A stretch of DNA of 64,000 bases, taken from NCBI GenBank assembly GCA_041654095.1, contig JBAZED010000007.1, positions 1 to 64,000 on the forward strand. Reading direction: 5' to 3'. The stretch is from UBA1424 sp041654095 (lineage in GTDB: Bacteria; Bacillota_I; Bacilli_A; RFN20; CAG-826). The position numbers and the translations under genes are program-made. The notes beneath the pieces are model-generated. The model saw nothing but the letters and a program-made list of their open reading frames with translations, was not told where the DNA came from and made no database searches. Within the stretch, counting starts at the first letter, position 1; every line of letters begins with the position of its first letter. This document shows, piece after piece, positions 1 to 7,611 of the stretch.

Positions 1-92
1 GAGTTCTAATAGTTGATAATCTAATTAGCAAATCTTTTTTGAAAAAAGATGACGCATTAGAAGATTACTTCAGTGAAGAAGCCCCTTCTTAA
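1..92 (+). CDS. 3' end of an unidentified protein
   Basis: An open frame runs from the window edge to a TAA and encodes about 29 residues ending DYFSEEAPS. No stop interrupts it. The tail is acidic, with no domain that I recognise. It lies 69 bp upstream of an EcoRV-like methyltransferase gene on the same strand, so it may belong to the same accessory block; a controller protein is possible but cannot be shown from this fragment. Confidence 0.5.
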   Translation, partial: VLIVDNLISKSFLKKDDALEDYFSEEAPS

Positions 93-161
93 TGTTATAA
101 TCTTTGTAATTCTAAATAGAAACGTGGTTGTGATTTGGTACAAAATGAAAGAGAGACATTT

Positions 162-1001
162 ATGAATATAATATCCCCATTAAAAATACAAGGTAAAAAA
201 ACAAAAATTATGCCTTTAATTAAAGAAGTTGCGGATTCATGTAAGTATGAAATTTGGATTGAACCATTTCTTGGTTCTGGACAAGTGTTGTTTTCCATCA
301 ATCCAAAAAAAGCACTAGTTGGAGACAATAATAAAGTACTTATCGACTTTTATAATGGCATTAAAAAGGGAGATATAACTTCGGAAAAAGTTAGAGAGTT
401 TTTGGAATTTCATGGGAAAAACCTAGAAGAATATGGAGCTGATTACTATTATAAGATTAGAAGTGAATTTAATGAAAACCAAAATCCATTATATTTTCTA
501 TTTCTTAATCGAGCCTCTTTTAATGGAATTATACGATTCAATTCCAAAGGCCACTTTAACACACCCTTTTGTAACAAACCGAAAAGGTTTAGCAAAGCTT
601 ACGTGACTAAAATAGTTAATCAGGTTAAAGCAATTGAAAAAATAATCCTTGAACATGGAGATGACTGGACTTTTATCTATGGAGATTGGAAATACACTAT
701 TTCTTTAAACAATAATTCCAAAGCATTGTTATATTTAGATCCACCATATGTAAATAGACATGCAACATATAAAGATGACTGGACACCATCCAATAACGAA
801 TCATTATTTGAATTCTTACTTAATACAAATCAAAAGTTCATTTTATCTAACTGGTTTGGAAACAGTTATAGAACAAACGAAGAAATAAATATATTTAAAA
901 ATGAAAAGTTTTCGATAAAAACTGTAACTCATTTTTATCATCTTGGTGGAAAATTAGAAAACAGAAACTCCATGGAAGAATGCGTGATTATAAACTTCTA
1001 A
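162..1001 (+). CDS. EcoRV-type adenine-specific DNA methyltransferase (D12 class)
   Basis: An N6-adenine methyltransferase that should protect host DNA from the convergent endonuclease. The AdoMet-binding motif FLGSG is at residues 36-40 and the catalytic DPPY at 193-196. The target-recognition region, with NRASFNGIIRFNSKG and the following KPKRFSKAY segment, closely resembles M.EcoRV as I remember it, which modifies GATATC. The frame is open back to a TTG at 135, but the ATG at 162 is preceded by AAAGAGAG at good spacing and gives 279 aa starting just before the usual PLKIQGKKTK segment. The gene converges on the endonuclease gene with a 4-bp overlap. Specificity is inferred from resemblance. 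Confidence 0.9.
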   Translation: MNIISPLKIQGKKTKIMPLIKEVADSCKYEIWIEPFLGSGQVLFSINPKKALVGDNNKVLIDFYNGIKKGDITSEKVREFLEFHGKNLEEYGADYYYKIRSEFNENQNPLYFLFLNRASFNGIIRFNSKGHFNTPFCNKPKRFSKAYVTKIVNQVKAIEKIILEHGDDWTFIYGDWKYTISLNNNSKALLYLDPPYVNRHATYKDDWTPSNNESLFEFLLNTNQKFILSNWFGNSYRTNEEINIFKNEKFSIKTVTHFYHLGGKLENRNSMEECVIINF

Positions 1002-1735
1002 TGGGTTTGTTTATAAACAAAATATTCTTGTAGATTACGAAATTTAATGTCGTTTTCTCTATATTTTGGATAATTGCGCCAATAATCTTCAAATACCGAG
1101 TTTCCTAAAGTGGAAAATGGACCATTGCCGTTTATAAAATCATTTATGTTTGAAGACTTAAATGTACCAATGTTCTCCGTGTTTCCGCTGCCAGGCTTAT
1201 CGCCGGCTATTTTGTACTTTTCTTGCATAAAGTACTCCACATTTCTATATGGAGGTAGTATTTGATCGTAAATACTATTAATTGTCCCTGGTCTAGTTCC
1301 GTTTACACGATCGTATACAAAACCAATAACATAATGTTTTATGTACTCATTATAGTGATATGCAATATTCTTTGTTCCATTTCTTAAAAATGAAGCATAG
1401 GATCCCAGGGTGAAATTATACGGAGATATTTGATTGTTATTAGTATATTTTCTATATGTTGTTTTAACATCGACAGCAATTTTTCCATTTGGAGTAAAGA
1501 TAGTGAAATCTGGATATACCGTTTGAGATTCAGTCTCCTCCAATCTCCAATTCAAAGTTCTACAAATATCTTCTAGTATGTTAAACGTAAGCAGTTCGAA
1601 AATCCTACCAATTAGTTTTGAATCACTGCCAAGAGAAATAACAACATTTTGTCGAGCAAAAAGGCCCAATATTTCGAATGAGTTTAACTTTGCTTTGGCA
1701 CTAAACAAATTAATTAATAAATCTTTGTTTTCCAT
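998..1735 (-). CDS. EcoRV-like type II restriction endonuclease
   Basis: A homodimeric PD-(D/E)XK endonuclease expected to cut GATATC. At 245 aa it matches the length of EcoRV. Its residues fall almost on EcoRV numbering: E47 (EcoRV E45), D76 in YPDFT (D74), D89 and K91 in AVDVKTTY (D90, K92), and the recognition loop GSGNT at 182-186, which is identical in position and sequence. The start is the ATG at 1735 because GGAG lies 5 nt upstream; the frame extends 7 codons further. The gene is transcribed towards the methyltransferase gene. AT-rich composition and the neighbouring IS and toxin-antitoxin genes suggest horizontal gain. Confidence 0.92.
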   Translation of the reverse strand: MENKDLLINLFSAKAKLNSFEILGLFARQNVVISLGSDSKLIGRIFELLTFNILEDICRTLNWRLEETESQTVYPDFTIFTPNGKIAVDVKTTYRKYTNNNQISPYNFTLGSYASFLRNGTKNIAYHYNEYIKHYVIGFVYDRVNGTRPGTINSIYDQILPPYRNVEYFMQEKYKIAGDKPGSGNTENIGTFKSSNINDFINGNGPFSTLGNSVFEDYWRNYPKYRENDIKFRNLQEYFVYKQTH

Positions 1736-1926
1736 TAGTTCTCCATTTTTGCACATAAATATAAAAAGATTTACGTGCTTTTTTCAATTTATTATATTTT
1801 AACAGCAGAAGAGGACAAAAGGTGAACAAATGTATTTAACAATTATAAACATTTATCTTTTAATAGATAATGAGAATACATTATCTCTTATTACATTAAC
1901 AATGGATTAAAACAAAATAGAACGGG

Positions 1927-1975
1927 TTGAACAATTGAACGATTAGAGGGTGGGGGTTGCACGATTGAACGATTA
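1927..1975 (+). repeat. short direct repeats of TTGAACRATT in an intergenic region
   Basis: Three copies of TTGAAC(A/G)ATT start at 1927, 1935 and 1965; the last two extend to a perfect 12-mer, ATTGAACGATTA (1934-1945 and 1964-1975). They lie in the 486-bp gene-free stretch 1736-2221 between the restriction gene and the toxin-antitoxin operon. Apart from these repeats, the upstream region of the endonuclease gene and the toxin-antitoxin promoter, I see nothing else there. The copies may be regulatory or chance. Confidence 0.3.
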
Positions 1976-2162
1976 CCGCTAGCAATGTATTAAATCAAAC
2001 AATCTTTGCCATCTAAGAATGATAGGATTGATACGCAAGTGTCAGTCCTTTATTTTCTGTAAATCATGACAACCTATCTCTATGTCTTTTCATTAATTGA
2101 GTAATTTTTTTGTTCCTAACATATAAATACGCGACAATCATCTGGAATTGTATTAAAATGTG

Positions 2163-2190
2163 TGTACAAGTGCCGTACATTTGTTATAAT
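2163..2190 (+). promoter_or_regulatory. Toxin-antitoxin promoter with palindromic operator
   Basis: A perfect TATAAT -10 box is at 2185-2190. The palindrome TGTAC-N7-GTACA (2163-2179) occupies the -35/spacer region. GAAGGAG provides the ribosome site before the ATG at 2222. An inverted repeat overlapping the promoter is what is expected for autorepression by a ribbon-helix-helix antitoxin. No strong -35 hexamer is visible. Confidence 0.6.
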
Positions 2191-2221
2191 TAGCATGCTA
2201 GAGGTGTGAAGGAGAATATTT

Positions 2222-2476
2222 ATGGCAATAGCTTTAAAAGAAAAACGCATTGAATTTCGCGTTCCGAATGATAAAAAGAAAACAATTGAAGAAGCAGCAA
2301 AGCTCGCAAATGTTTCTGTATCATCTTATGTTATTAATGTGGTCTATAAACAAGCCAAGATTGATTTAGAGCAAAATGAGATTGTCACTTTGATGAACAG
2401 CGAAAGAGACTCTCTCATGGAAGCCCTTAAAAATCCGCCAAAACCAAATGAGGCATTAAGGGCATTGTTTAAATGA
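2222..2476 (+). CDS. DUF1778 (TacA/AtaR-type) antitoxin
   Basis: An 84-aa antitoxin. The N-terminal part (about residues 8-50) has the ribbon-helix-helix pattern RIEFRVPNDKKKTIEEAA typical of DUF1778, used for dimerisation and operator binding. The C-terminal tail from about residue 60 (RDSLMEAL through the PPKPNEALRALF end) is the toxin-neutralising segment of this family. The stop overlaps the start of the GNAT toxin gene by 4 nt (ATGA), the usual coupling. The palindrome just upstream is the likely operator. Confidence 0.9.
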   Translation: MAIALKEKRIEFRVPNDKKKTIEEAAKLANVSVSSYVINVVYKQAKIDLEQNEIVTLMNSERDSLMEALKNPPKPNEALRALFK

Positions 2477-2964
2477 TTCTAAGACCTATTGAGGAAGTAA
2501 GCGAAAAAGACCTGAAATCCTTTTCGTGTGGAAATATTGACCTCGATGATTTTCTTAGAAAATACGCTTTCAACAATGACAAAAAAGGTTTTGGCCGAAC
2601 ATTTTTATTAGAAGACATGAATGAAATTGTGGGGTTTTTCACTTTGTGCAGCGCTTCAATTAAGTACCAAGAGCTACCTGACTATGATTCTGCATCACTC
2701 CCTAAATATCCAATTCCGTGCATCAAAATTGCTCGATTAGGTGTTAAAAAAGAAAAGCAGCGAAAAGGATACGGGAAAGCATTATTAAAGGAAGCATTTT
2801 TGAAAATCTTGAGTGTGGTAAACATCATTGGGATTAGATTAGTATTAGTCGATGCCAAGGAGTCATCTGCATCATTCTATGAACAATTTGGTTTCCGCAA
2901 ATTGCAAGAAGAGAAGTTGTCTTTCTTTTTGTTGGTTGACACTTTAAAACAAATTGAATTTTGA
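2473..2964 (+). CDS. GNAT-family toxin (TacT/AtaT-like tRNA acetyltransferase)
   Basis: A 163-aa acetyltransferase of the kind that acetylates the amino group of charged tRNA and stops translation. The family N-terminal signature FSCGNIDLDDFLRKYA is at residues 17-32, the acetyl-CoA loop QRKGYGK at 96-102, and the catalytic tyrosine is Y136 in SFYEQFGF. It starts inside the antitoxin stop codon. The protein looks full length and intact. Which tRNA it targets cannot be read from sequence. The 3' side is followed by about 170 bp and then an insertion sequence. Confidence 0.88.
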   Translation: MILRPIEEVSEKDLKSFSCGNIDLDDFLRKYAFNNDKKGFGRTFLLEDMNEIVGFFTLCSASIKYQELPDYDSASLPKYPIPCIKIARLGVKKEKQRKGYGKALLKEAFLKILSVVNIIGIRLVLVDAKESSASFYEQFGFRKLQEEKLSFFLLVDTLKQIEF

Positions 2965-3169
2965 TCGCCCTGCCTTATTAACGGGATTCGAACCATTGGT
3001 TCCTGTTTTATACCTCGTAAACCATTCAATTTATTGACGGCTAATACCGGGTCTAAATGGCTAATATTAAAGTGAAAGTGTCGACTTTGTATCAAAATTG
3101 AACACTTATGCCATCTCTTATAAAAACCGGTGATGAAATGAGATGAGACCTGTTTGTTAGACTCGTTGA

Positions 3170-4072
3170 TTAACATACTATTTGAATCGAGGACTGTTGT
3201 CTATACATATATGGCGACAGTCCTTTTGTTTTTACCATTATACGTTCTAAGTTGTAATATTTGATGTATTCGTGAATAGCTTGTTCTAATTGTTCTAGGG
3301 TTTGAAATTCGTGTTCATGACCATAGAACATTTCATTTTTCATCACGCCAAAGAAGTTTTCCATCGGTGAATTGTCCAAACAATTGCCTTTTCTTGACAT
3401 CGATTGTCGTATCCCCCGATGCTCAAGTTCCTTATGATAATGAGACATTTGATATTGCCATCCTTGATCACTATGGAAGATTAATCCTTCAAGGTTGTCA
3501 TACTTATCCATCGCTTTTCTTAACATATCTCTGGTTTGGTAGTAATTTGGATTTCTTGATTGATTGTAGGATACAATCTCACGATTATGCATATCGAGAA
3601 TTGGTGATAAATAAAGTTTTCCTGCTGCTATATGGAATTCAGAGACATCCGTTGTCCACTTTTGATTGCATGCCTTGGTCATAAAGTCTCGTTCGTAAAT
3701 GGTCTTGTGGTTGATTTCATCCACAACTTTTTGAAGAAGCAGATTTTCACATGTTCCATGTTGATCCCCTTTATAGGATTTATATTTCCCTCGAGGAGTC
3801 ATCCCATGGATACCTAGTGAATTCATAATTCGTTTAATCTTCTTATGATTCACTGGATAGCCACGATTCGCTAGTTCCAATTGAATCCTTCGATAACCGT
3901 ATCTACCTTTGTTTTGACGGTATATTTCAACGATTTGCTTGATGATTTCTTCGTTTTTCCCATCTTTATTCACTTTTTTAATGGTATAGAAGAACGTTGC
4001 TTTTGGTACTCGAGAGATTTTTAGAAGAACTTTTAATGGGAAATACTGCCTTAATTCGACGATAACCGCTAC
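3170..4072 (-). CDS. IS3-family transposase OrfB (DDE integrase domain, made by frameshift)
   Basis: The catalytic half of the transposase. DDE residues are visible in WTTDVSEF, IFHSDQGWQY and NSPMENFFG, and the N-terminal HTH_21-like segment GRYGYRRI is present. No good start exists near the frame's 5' end. Instead the frame is open back into the end of orfA, where reading can slip -1 on an A-rich stretch (AAGAAAAAG) just before the orfA TAG, giving an OrfAB fusion that continues VAVIVELRQYFPLKVLL, the expected linker. The frame looks intact, so the element may be active. Confidence 0.88.
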   Translation of the reverse strand, partial: VAVIVELRQYFPLKVLLKISRVPKATFFYTIKKVNKDGKNEEIIKQIVEIYRQNKGRYGYRRIQLELANRGYPVNHKKIKRIMNSLGIHGMTPRGKYKSYKGDQHGTCENLLLQKVVDEINHKTIYERDFMTKACNQKWTTDVSEFHIAAGKLYLSPILDMHNREIVSYNQSRNPNYYQTRDMLRKAMDKYDNLEGLIFHSDQGWQYQMSHYHKELEHRGIRQSMSRKGNCLDNSPMENFFGVMKNEMFYGHEHEFQTLEQLEQAIHEYIKYYNLERIMVKTKGLSPYMYRQQSSIQIVC

Positions 4073-4563
4073 TTTTTCTTCGGTTGTCGGTCCTTCCTTA
4101 TTTGAACTAAGGCACTTAGTTTTTTTAGATATTCTACCTCCGCATGTAGCTCTTCATTTTCTCGTTCTAATTCAGTCTGGGTTTTTGGTTGATTGGGTGG
4201 TTTTGGTTTCTTTGCCATTTTAGGTGGTCTCCCTCGATGGTCTAATTTTAACCCATCCACACCTGAACGTTGATAGATTTTGTACCATTTTGAAAGTAAA
4301 TTCCCTTGAATGCCATTGGCTAAAGCTACACTTCTAATCGACCGTCCTTCCAAAACTAATTGAATCATTCCAAACTTATCGACCCATGTTCGTTTTTGTA
4401 CTCTATGTTCTAGCCCGACTTCACCTAACGCATCAAACATTCCTACCCAATTTAAAACAGATTTGTAAAATGTATCGCGTTTGCAATCACCTGGATAATC
4501 TATCGGTATACCGTCTTTATACTTTCTTACACACTCTAATTTAAATTCTTTTGTAAACTTCAT
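4069..4563 (-). CDS. IS3-family transposase OrfA (helix-turn-helix)
   Basis: A 164-aa DNA-binding subunit. It has an N-terminal region starting KFTKEFKLECVRKY, a second helix-turn-helix around GRSIRSVALANGI, and a C-terminal leucine-zipper-like stretch with ELERENEELHAEVEYLKKL. This is the standard IS150-group architecture. The frame ends in AAG-AAA-AAG-TAG, where a -1 shift enters orfB. AGGAGGGTC lies upstream of the start as a ribosome site. Confidence 0.85.
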   Translation of the reverse strand: MKFTKEFKLECVRKYKDGIPIDYPGDCKRDTFYKSVLNWVGMFDALGEVGLEHRVQKRTWVDKFGMIQLVLEGRSIRSVALANGIQGNLLSKWYKIYQRSGVDGLKLDHRGRPPKMAKKPKPPNQPKTQTELERENEELHAEVEYLKKLSALVQIRKDRQPKKK

Positions 4564-4643
4564 AGAAAAAAGACCCTCCTGTTAGTTGGTCTAACATTTG
4601 GGTCTCACTTCATGCATCTCTCGGTTTTTGTTTTGCTTGTTTT

Positions 4644-5759
4644 TTAGATTTCGTCGAGGTCGCCAAAATCCTCCTCGTAATCTTCGTCGTCTTCCTGCTC
4701 GGGGTCGTCGCCGCGATGGCCGTTTCCACCGTGTCCATCTCCACCGTGTTCGCCATGGTGATTTCCACCGCCGTCGTGGTGGTAGGCGTTTCCGCCTGAG
4801 AAGAAGTATTCTAAGACTTCTTGACCCAAGTCATCGACGGTCACATAAATGTGGATGGTGCCTTTTCCTTCCGGCGTCATAAAGCGGATTTTGTAGTAGA
4901 CGCCATCATCCGTGGCTTCTTGGCGGAACGAGTATTTTTCGCGGACTTGGCCCGCTCTCTCTTCCAATTTGAGAATTGTGGCGTTGTCTTCGACTTTGAT
5001 CATGACTTTCTTTTCGGTGATCAGCACGTTGTGATTTCTTAAAAAGTAGTGGAATCGCTGCGTGTTTTCTTCGCTGAGGTGCGAGATGCGGAGAACGCGC
5101 CCATCGTCAGCTTGGGCCCGGAAACCGAATCTGATCTCATCTTCATCGACTAAGCGATAACCTCTCACGATGAATTCTTCTTCCCCGATAACGACGATAC
5201 CTTCTAGAAGGGTGGATTCATCGTCGCTGCGCGGATCTTCGCGATGGCGGTAATTTCCGCTATGGTCGCTCTCTTCGACTTCTTCTTCGACAATCGTCGT
5301 TTCGCCCGTATCGTCGATGTCGTCATCAACTTCGGTCTCATCTTCGATGACGACTTCGTTGAAATAGAGGACGAACGTCGATTGGACCTTGTCGATGTCA
5401 GTCGTCGTTATCGTAATTTGGAAAACATATTCGGGGCGGTCGCTGACTTCCGCCATCGCGACATCCAACACGCCTTCTTCGGTTAATTCCTTATAGAGAT
5501 TCAAATAGCGGTTGACGATTTCCAACTCATCGTCCGCCGTATCTTCCTCATCAGCTTGGCGCAGGGCTTGCGGGGTGCTGACAACGCCTATTTCTTCAAG
5601 CATGCGGATTCCGGTATAGGCTGCGAAAGCATATTGAGTATTGGTATTTCGCAAATTGATCACGGGTTCGTTTTCGACGGTGTGGGCCGTCGGCGAAAAA
5701 CTGCAAGCAGCAAGCACGAAAACGCTAGCGGCGACTAAGAGCGGTTTAAATATTTTCAT
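4644..5759 (-). CDS. Lipoprotein with acidic and Gly/His-rich C-terminal tail
   Basis: A 371-aa secreted lipoprotein of unknown function. The signal peptide ends in lipobox LAAC with the modified cysteine at residue 19. The middle is strongly acidic (around residues 140-185) and contains beta-rich segments. The last 50 or so residues begin with a Gly/His stretch (repeated HH, HG, GH pairs) followed by an almost purely Asp/Glu tail. Such a tail could bind divalent metal, but this is inference from composition. AGGAG sits 9 nt before the ATG. An IS lies directly downstream and may have separated the gene from its terminator. Confidence 0.75.
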   Translation of the reverse strand: MKIFKPLLVAASVFVLAACSFSPTAHTVENEPVINLRNTNTQYAFAAYTGIRMLEEIGVVSTPQALRQADEEDTADDELEIVNRYLNLYKELTEEGVLDVAMAEVSDRPEYVFQITITTTDIDKVQSTFVLYFNEVVIEDETEVDDDIDDTGETTIVEEEVEESDHSGNYRHREDPRSDDESTLLEGIVVIGEEEFIVRGYRLVDEDEIRFGFRAQADDGRVLRISHLSEENTQRFHYFLRNHNVLITEKKVMIKVEDNATILKLEERAGQVREKYSFRQEATDDGVYYKIRFMTPEGKGTIHIYVTVDDLGQEVLEYFFSGGNAYHHDGGGNHHGEHGGDGHGGNGHRGDDPEQEDDEDYEEDFGDLDEI

Positions 5760-5824
5760 ATATTAGATCTCCTACTATATAAATGACCAAGAACGTAAAT
5801 TTGATTACATTATTTAGAAAATTT

Positions 5825-5847
5825 AAAAAGGAGATTTACATCTCCTT
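5825..5847 (-). terminator. Rho-independent terminator
   Basis: The stem AAGGAGA/TCTCCTT has a 6-nt loop, with a T-run on the minus-strand side (TCTCCTTTTT). It is placed downstream of the membrane protein gene that ends at 5877. Confidence 0.75.
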
Positions 5848-5876
5848 ATTATTTTTGTTCCAAGCGTTTTCTCGGA

Positions 5877-6938
5877 TTACATCGCCGGTTTGAGCGATTT
5901 CATCGACATCCACATGATGCGGATGCCGATTAGCATGATGAACATCATCGGCGCGTATTGCGCGAATATGAAGCCGCCGATCATCGCTAAGACGGACGGA
6001 GCGAACGACGCCCAATAGGAAATCTTCTGCGTCTCCCAGAAAGTGTAGATGCGGAAGGGGTTTTTCTTGCCGCGCGTCAAGATGAAAATCATCAAACCCA
6101 TGAAAGCGATCAATCCCACATCGACGCCGAGGAAGATCAGCGTCAAGTTGCGCGCCGTGCTCATTTTGGTGACGTAATGCAAATCGTCGTAAGCATCATC
6201 CCAAGCATAAAAGACTTGGTCCCGATATTTTTCTAAAGTGACCGCGCCTCCGACTTCGGAGAATTTCGCGTCGTGGCTCGTCACATATGTGACATTGTCG
6301 ACGACCGCCGTCGCTAAGCTCTTAAAATTAAAGCCCAAGGGCAGAGTGAGATAATCGCCGCTGATGGTGGTGACGGCGGTGGAATTGTCGGGTTGATAAA
6401 AGGCTCCGATCATCTGCTTGCGGCCAAAGAGGAGAAAGCTAATCGTCCGCGGGCTGGCATCGGGATCGCGGGGTAGGCCGTTGATTGGACTCTCGTTTTT
6501 TTGAACGTGATCGACATAAGTGGCGTATTCATCGCCGACCGTATTCGTGAAATAGACTTCGAAGTCGATATCGCCGTCGTTATTGAGATGGACATATTGA
6601 TTGAAGATGTTGTCCTCGCCGCTGTGGACGCTGTTCCAACGCTCCTGGTCGACATTCAGGTAGCGCTCATTTTCGATTTCGTTGACGCTCATCGACAAAT
6701 TGTTGTCTTGGAGGTGATCGCTGAAAGCGACGATGGCATTATCGTAGTTGTAGACGTAGTTATTATCGGTAAAATCCGAACCGTTGACTTTCAAGGCGTT
6801 GACCATGATGGGAAGAGTGGCCAAGATGACCGACAAGACGACGAAGATCACGGCAAAAAACCATCTCTTGGTTCTCCCGCCTTCTATACAAGCATCATTG
6901 TTGATGAGGCTTTTTAAGATTAATTTAAAGTTTTTCAT
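5877..6938 (-). CDS. Membrane protein of unknown function, DUF1189-like layout
   Basis: About 353 aa. One transmembrane helix lies near the N-terminus (FFAVIFVVLSVILATLPIMV), followed by an extracytoplasmic region of about 180 residues and three or four closely spaced C-terminal helices. The layout recalls DUF1189/MalA-type membrane proteins of Firmicutes, but I cannot confirm that. The frame is open to a TTG at 6995, yet a TATAAT-like box occupies that stretch (6972-6977), so the ATG at 6938 is preferred; the ribosome site is weak. The gene is divergent from the four-helix protein gene on the other strand. Confidence 0.65.
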   Translation of the reverse strand: MKNFKLILKSLINNDACIEGGRTKRWFFAVIFVVLSVILATLPIMVNALKVNGSDFTDNNYVYNYDNAIVAFSDHLQDNNLSMSVNEIENERYLNVDQERWNSVHSGEDNIFNQYVHLNNDGDIDFEVYFTNTVGDEYATYVDHVQKNESPINGLPRDPDASPRTISFLLFGRKQMIGAFYQPDNSTAVTTISGDYLTLPLGFNFKSLATAVVDNVTYVTSHDAKFSEVGGAVTLEKYRDQVFYAWDDAYDDLHYVTKMSTARNLTLIFLGVDVGLIAFMGLMIFILTRGKKNPFRIYTFWETQKISYWASFAPSVLAMIGGFIFAQYAPMMFIMLIGIRIMWMSMKSLKPAM

Positions 6939-7056
6939 ATTTTTCACTAATTCCAATCGCTTACATAGTTTATTATATATAAGTCCCTTTTTCAAACACT
7001 ATTAAATGTCTTTGGTGGTTGCTAATTGGCGTTGTTTAATCTATATTAATGCGGAG

Positions 7057-7551
7057 ATGGATGTGAACAGGAAATTACGTTTGATTCAATCTACGAAGTG
7101 GATAGCCGTTTTGCTCTCCATCTTTTCGCTCGTCACGATCGCGTTTCCGTTCGCGAGCGAGACGCTGCTCGACGGCACTGCTGTGCACTATCCCACTTGG
7201 ATCGCCGTTTTCGGCGGGGAATTCGCCTTTAGCGACGCGACTCATGATTACACGATGAATTTTCACATCAATATCTATTTGCTGGTCACCTACCAACTCG
7301 CCGGATTGAGCTGCTTGGCCTTCTTCTTATCAAATCGCAAAAAGACGAATCTGATCTTTGCTTTGGTGATGGCTTTCATCAGTATGTTTGCGATGATCTT
7401 CATGCCGTTCATCGTCACCTTTGCCACGCCCGGATTCGTGGCGGCCAACACGCAGATAAGCTATGGTCCGATCTTAGGCGCTTCGGCCTTACTCATCACG
7501 CAAATTATCGCGCTCTTCCACATCTTGGTGGATGATCGGTTTAATCGGTAA
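7057..7551 (+). CDS. Small integral membrane protein, four helices
   Basis: About 164 aa with four hydrophobic helices: WIAVLLSIFSLVTIAF, a helix around LLVTYQLAGLSCLAFFL, IFALVMAFISMFAMIFM and ILGASALLITQIIALFHIL. A loop rich in aromatic and charged residues lies between the first two. The frame is open from 7006, but GGAG 4 nt before the ATG at 7057 (or before the GTG at 7060) points to the internal start. Divergent from the DUF1189-like gene. I do not recognise the family. Confidence 0.6.
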   Translation: MDVNRKLRLIQSTKWIAVLLSIFSLVTIAFPFASETLLDGTAVHYPTWIAVFGGEFAFSDATHDYTMNFHINIYLLVTYQLAGLSCLAFFLSNRKKTNLIFALVMAFISMFAMIFMPFIVTFATPGFVAANTQISYGPILGASALLITQIIALFHILVDDRFNR

Positions 7552-7611
7552 TGCGCCCGTGTTCAGCCTTTTTCAACATCAGCGACAGTTACGAGGCAAG
7601 ATATCTCACTT

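Larger units (their letters stand above)
3139..4612 (-). mobile_element. IS3-family (IS150-like) insertion sequence
   Basis: Two consecutive transposase frames (orfA and orfB) are flanked by imperfect terminal inverted repeats. The left end carries TGAGATGAGACC (from 3139) and the right end the complement of TGAAGTGAGACC (to 4612), both followed inward by a TTAGAC-like segment. The element is about 1.47 kb, normal for the group. I could not identify a convincing 3-4 bp target duplication, so exact ends are approximate. It sits only about 30 bp beyond the stop of the lipoprotein gene on its right. Confidence 0.85.

Noticed and set aside
2965..3060. tRNA-like T-loop segment (GGGATTCGAACC)
   Set aside because: The sequence resembles the end of a tRNA on the minus strand, but the T-stem does not pair and no acceptor or anticodon arm can be built.
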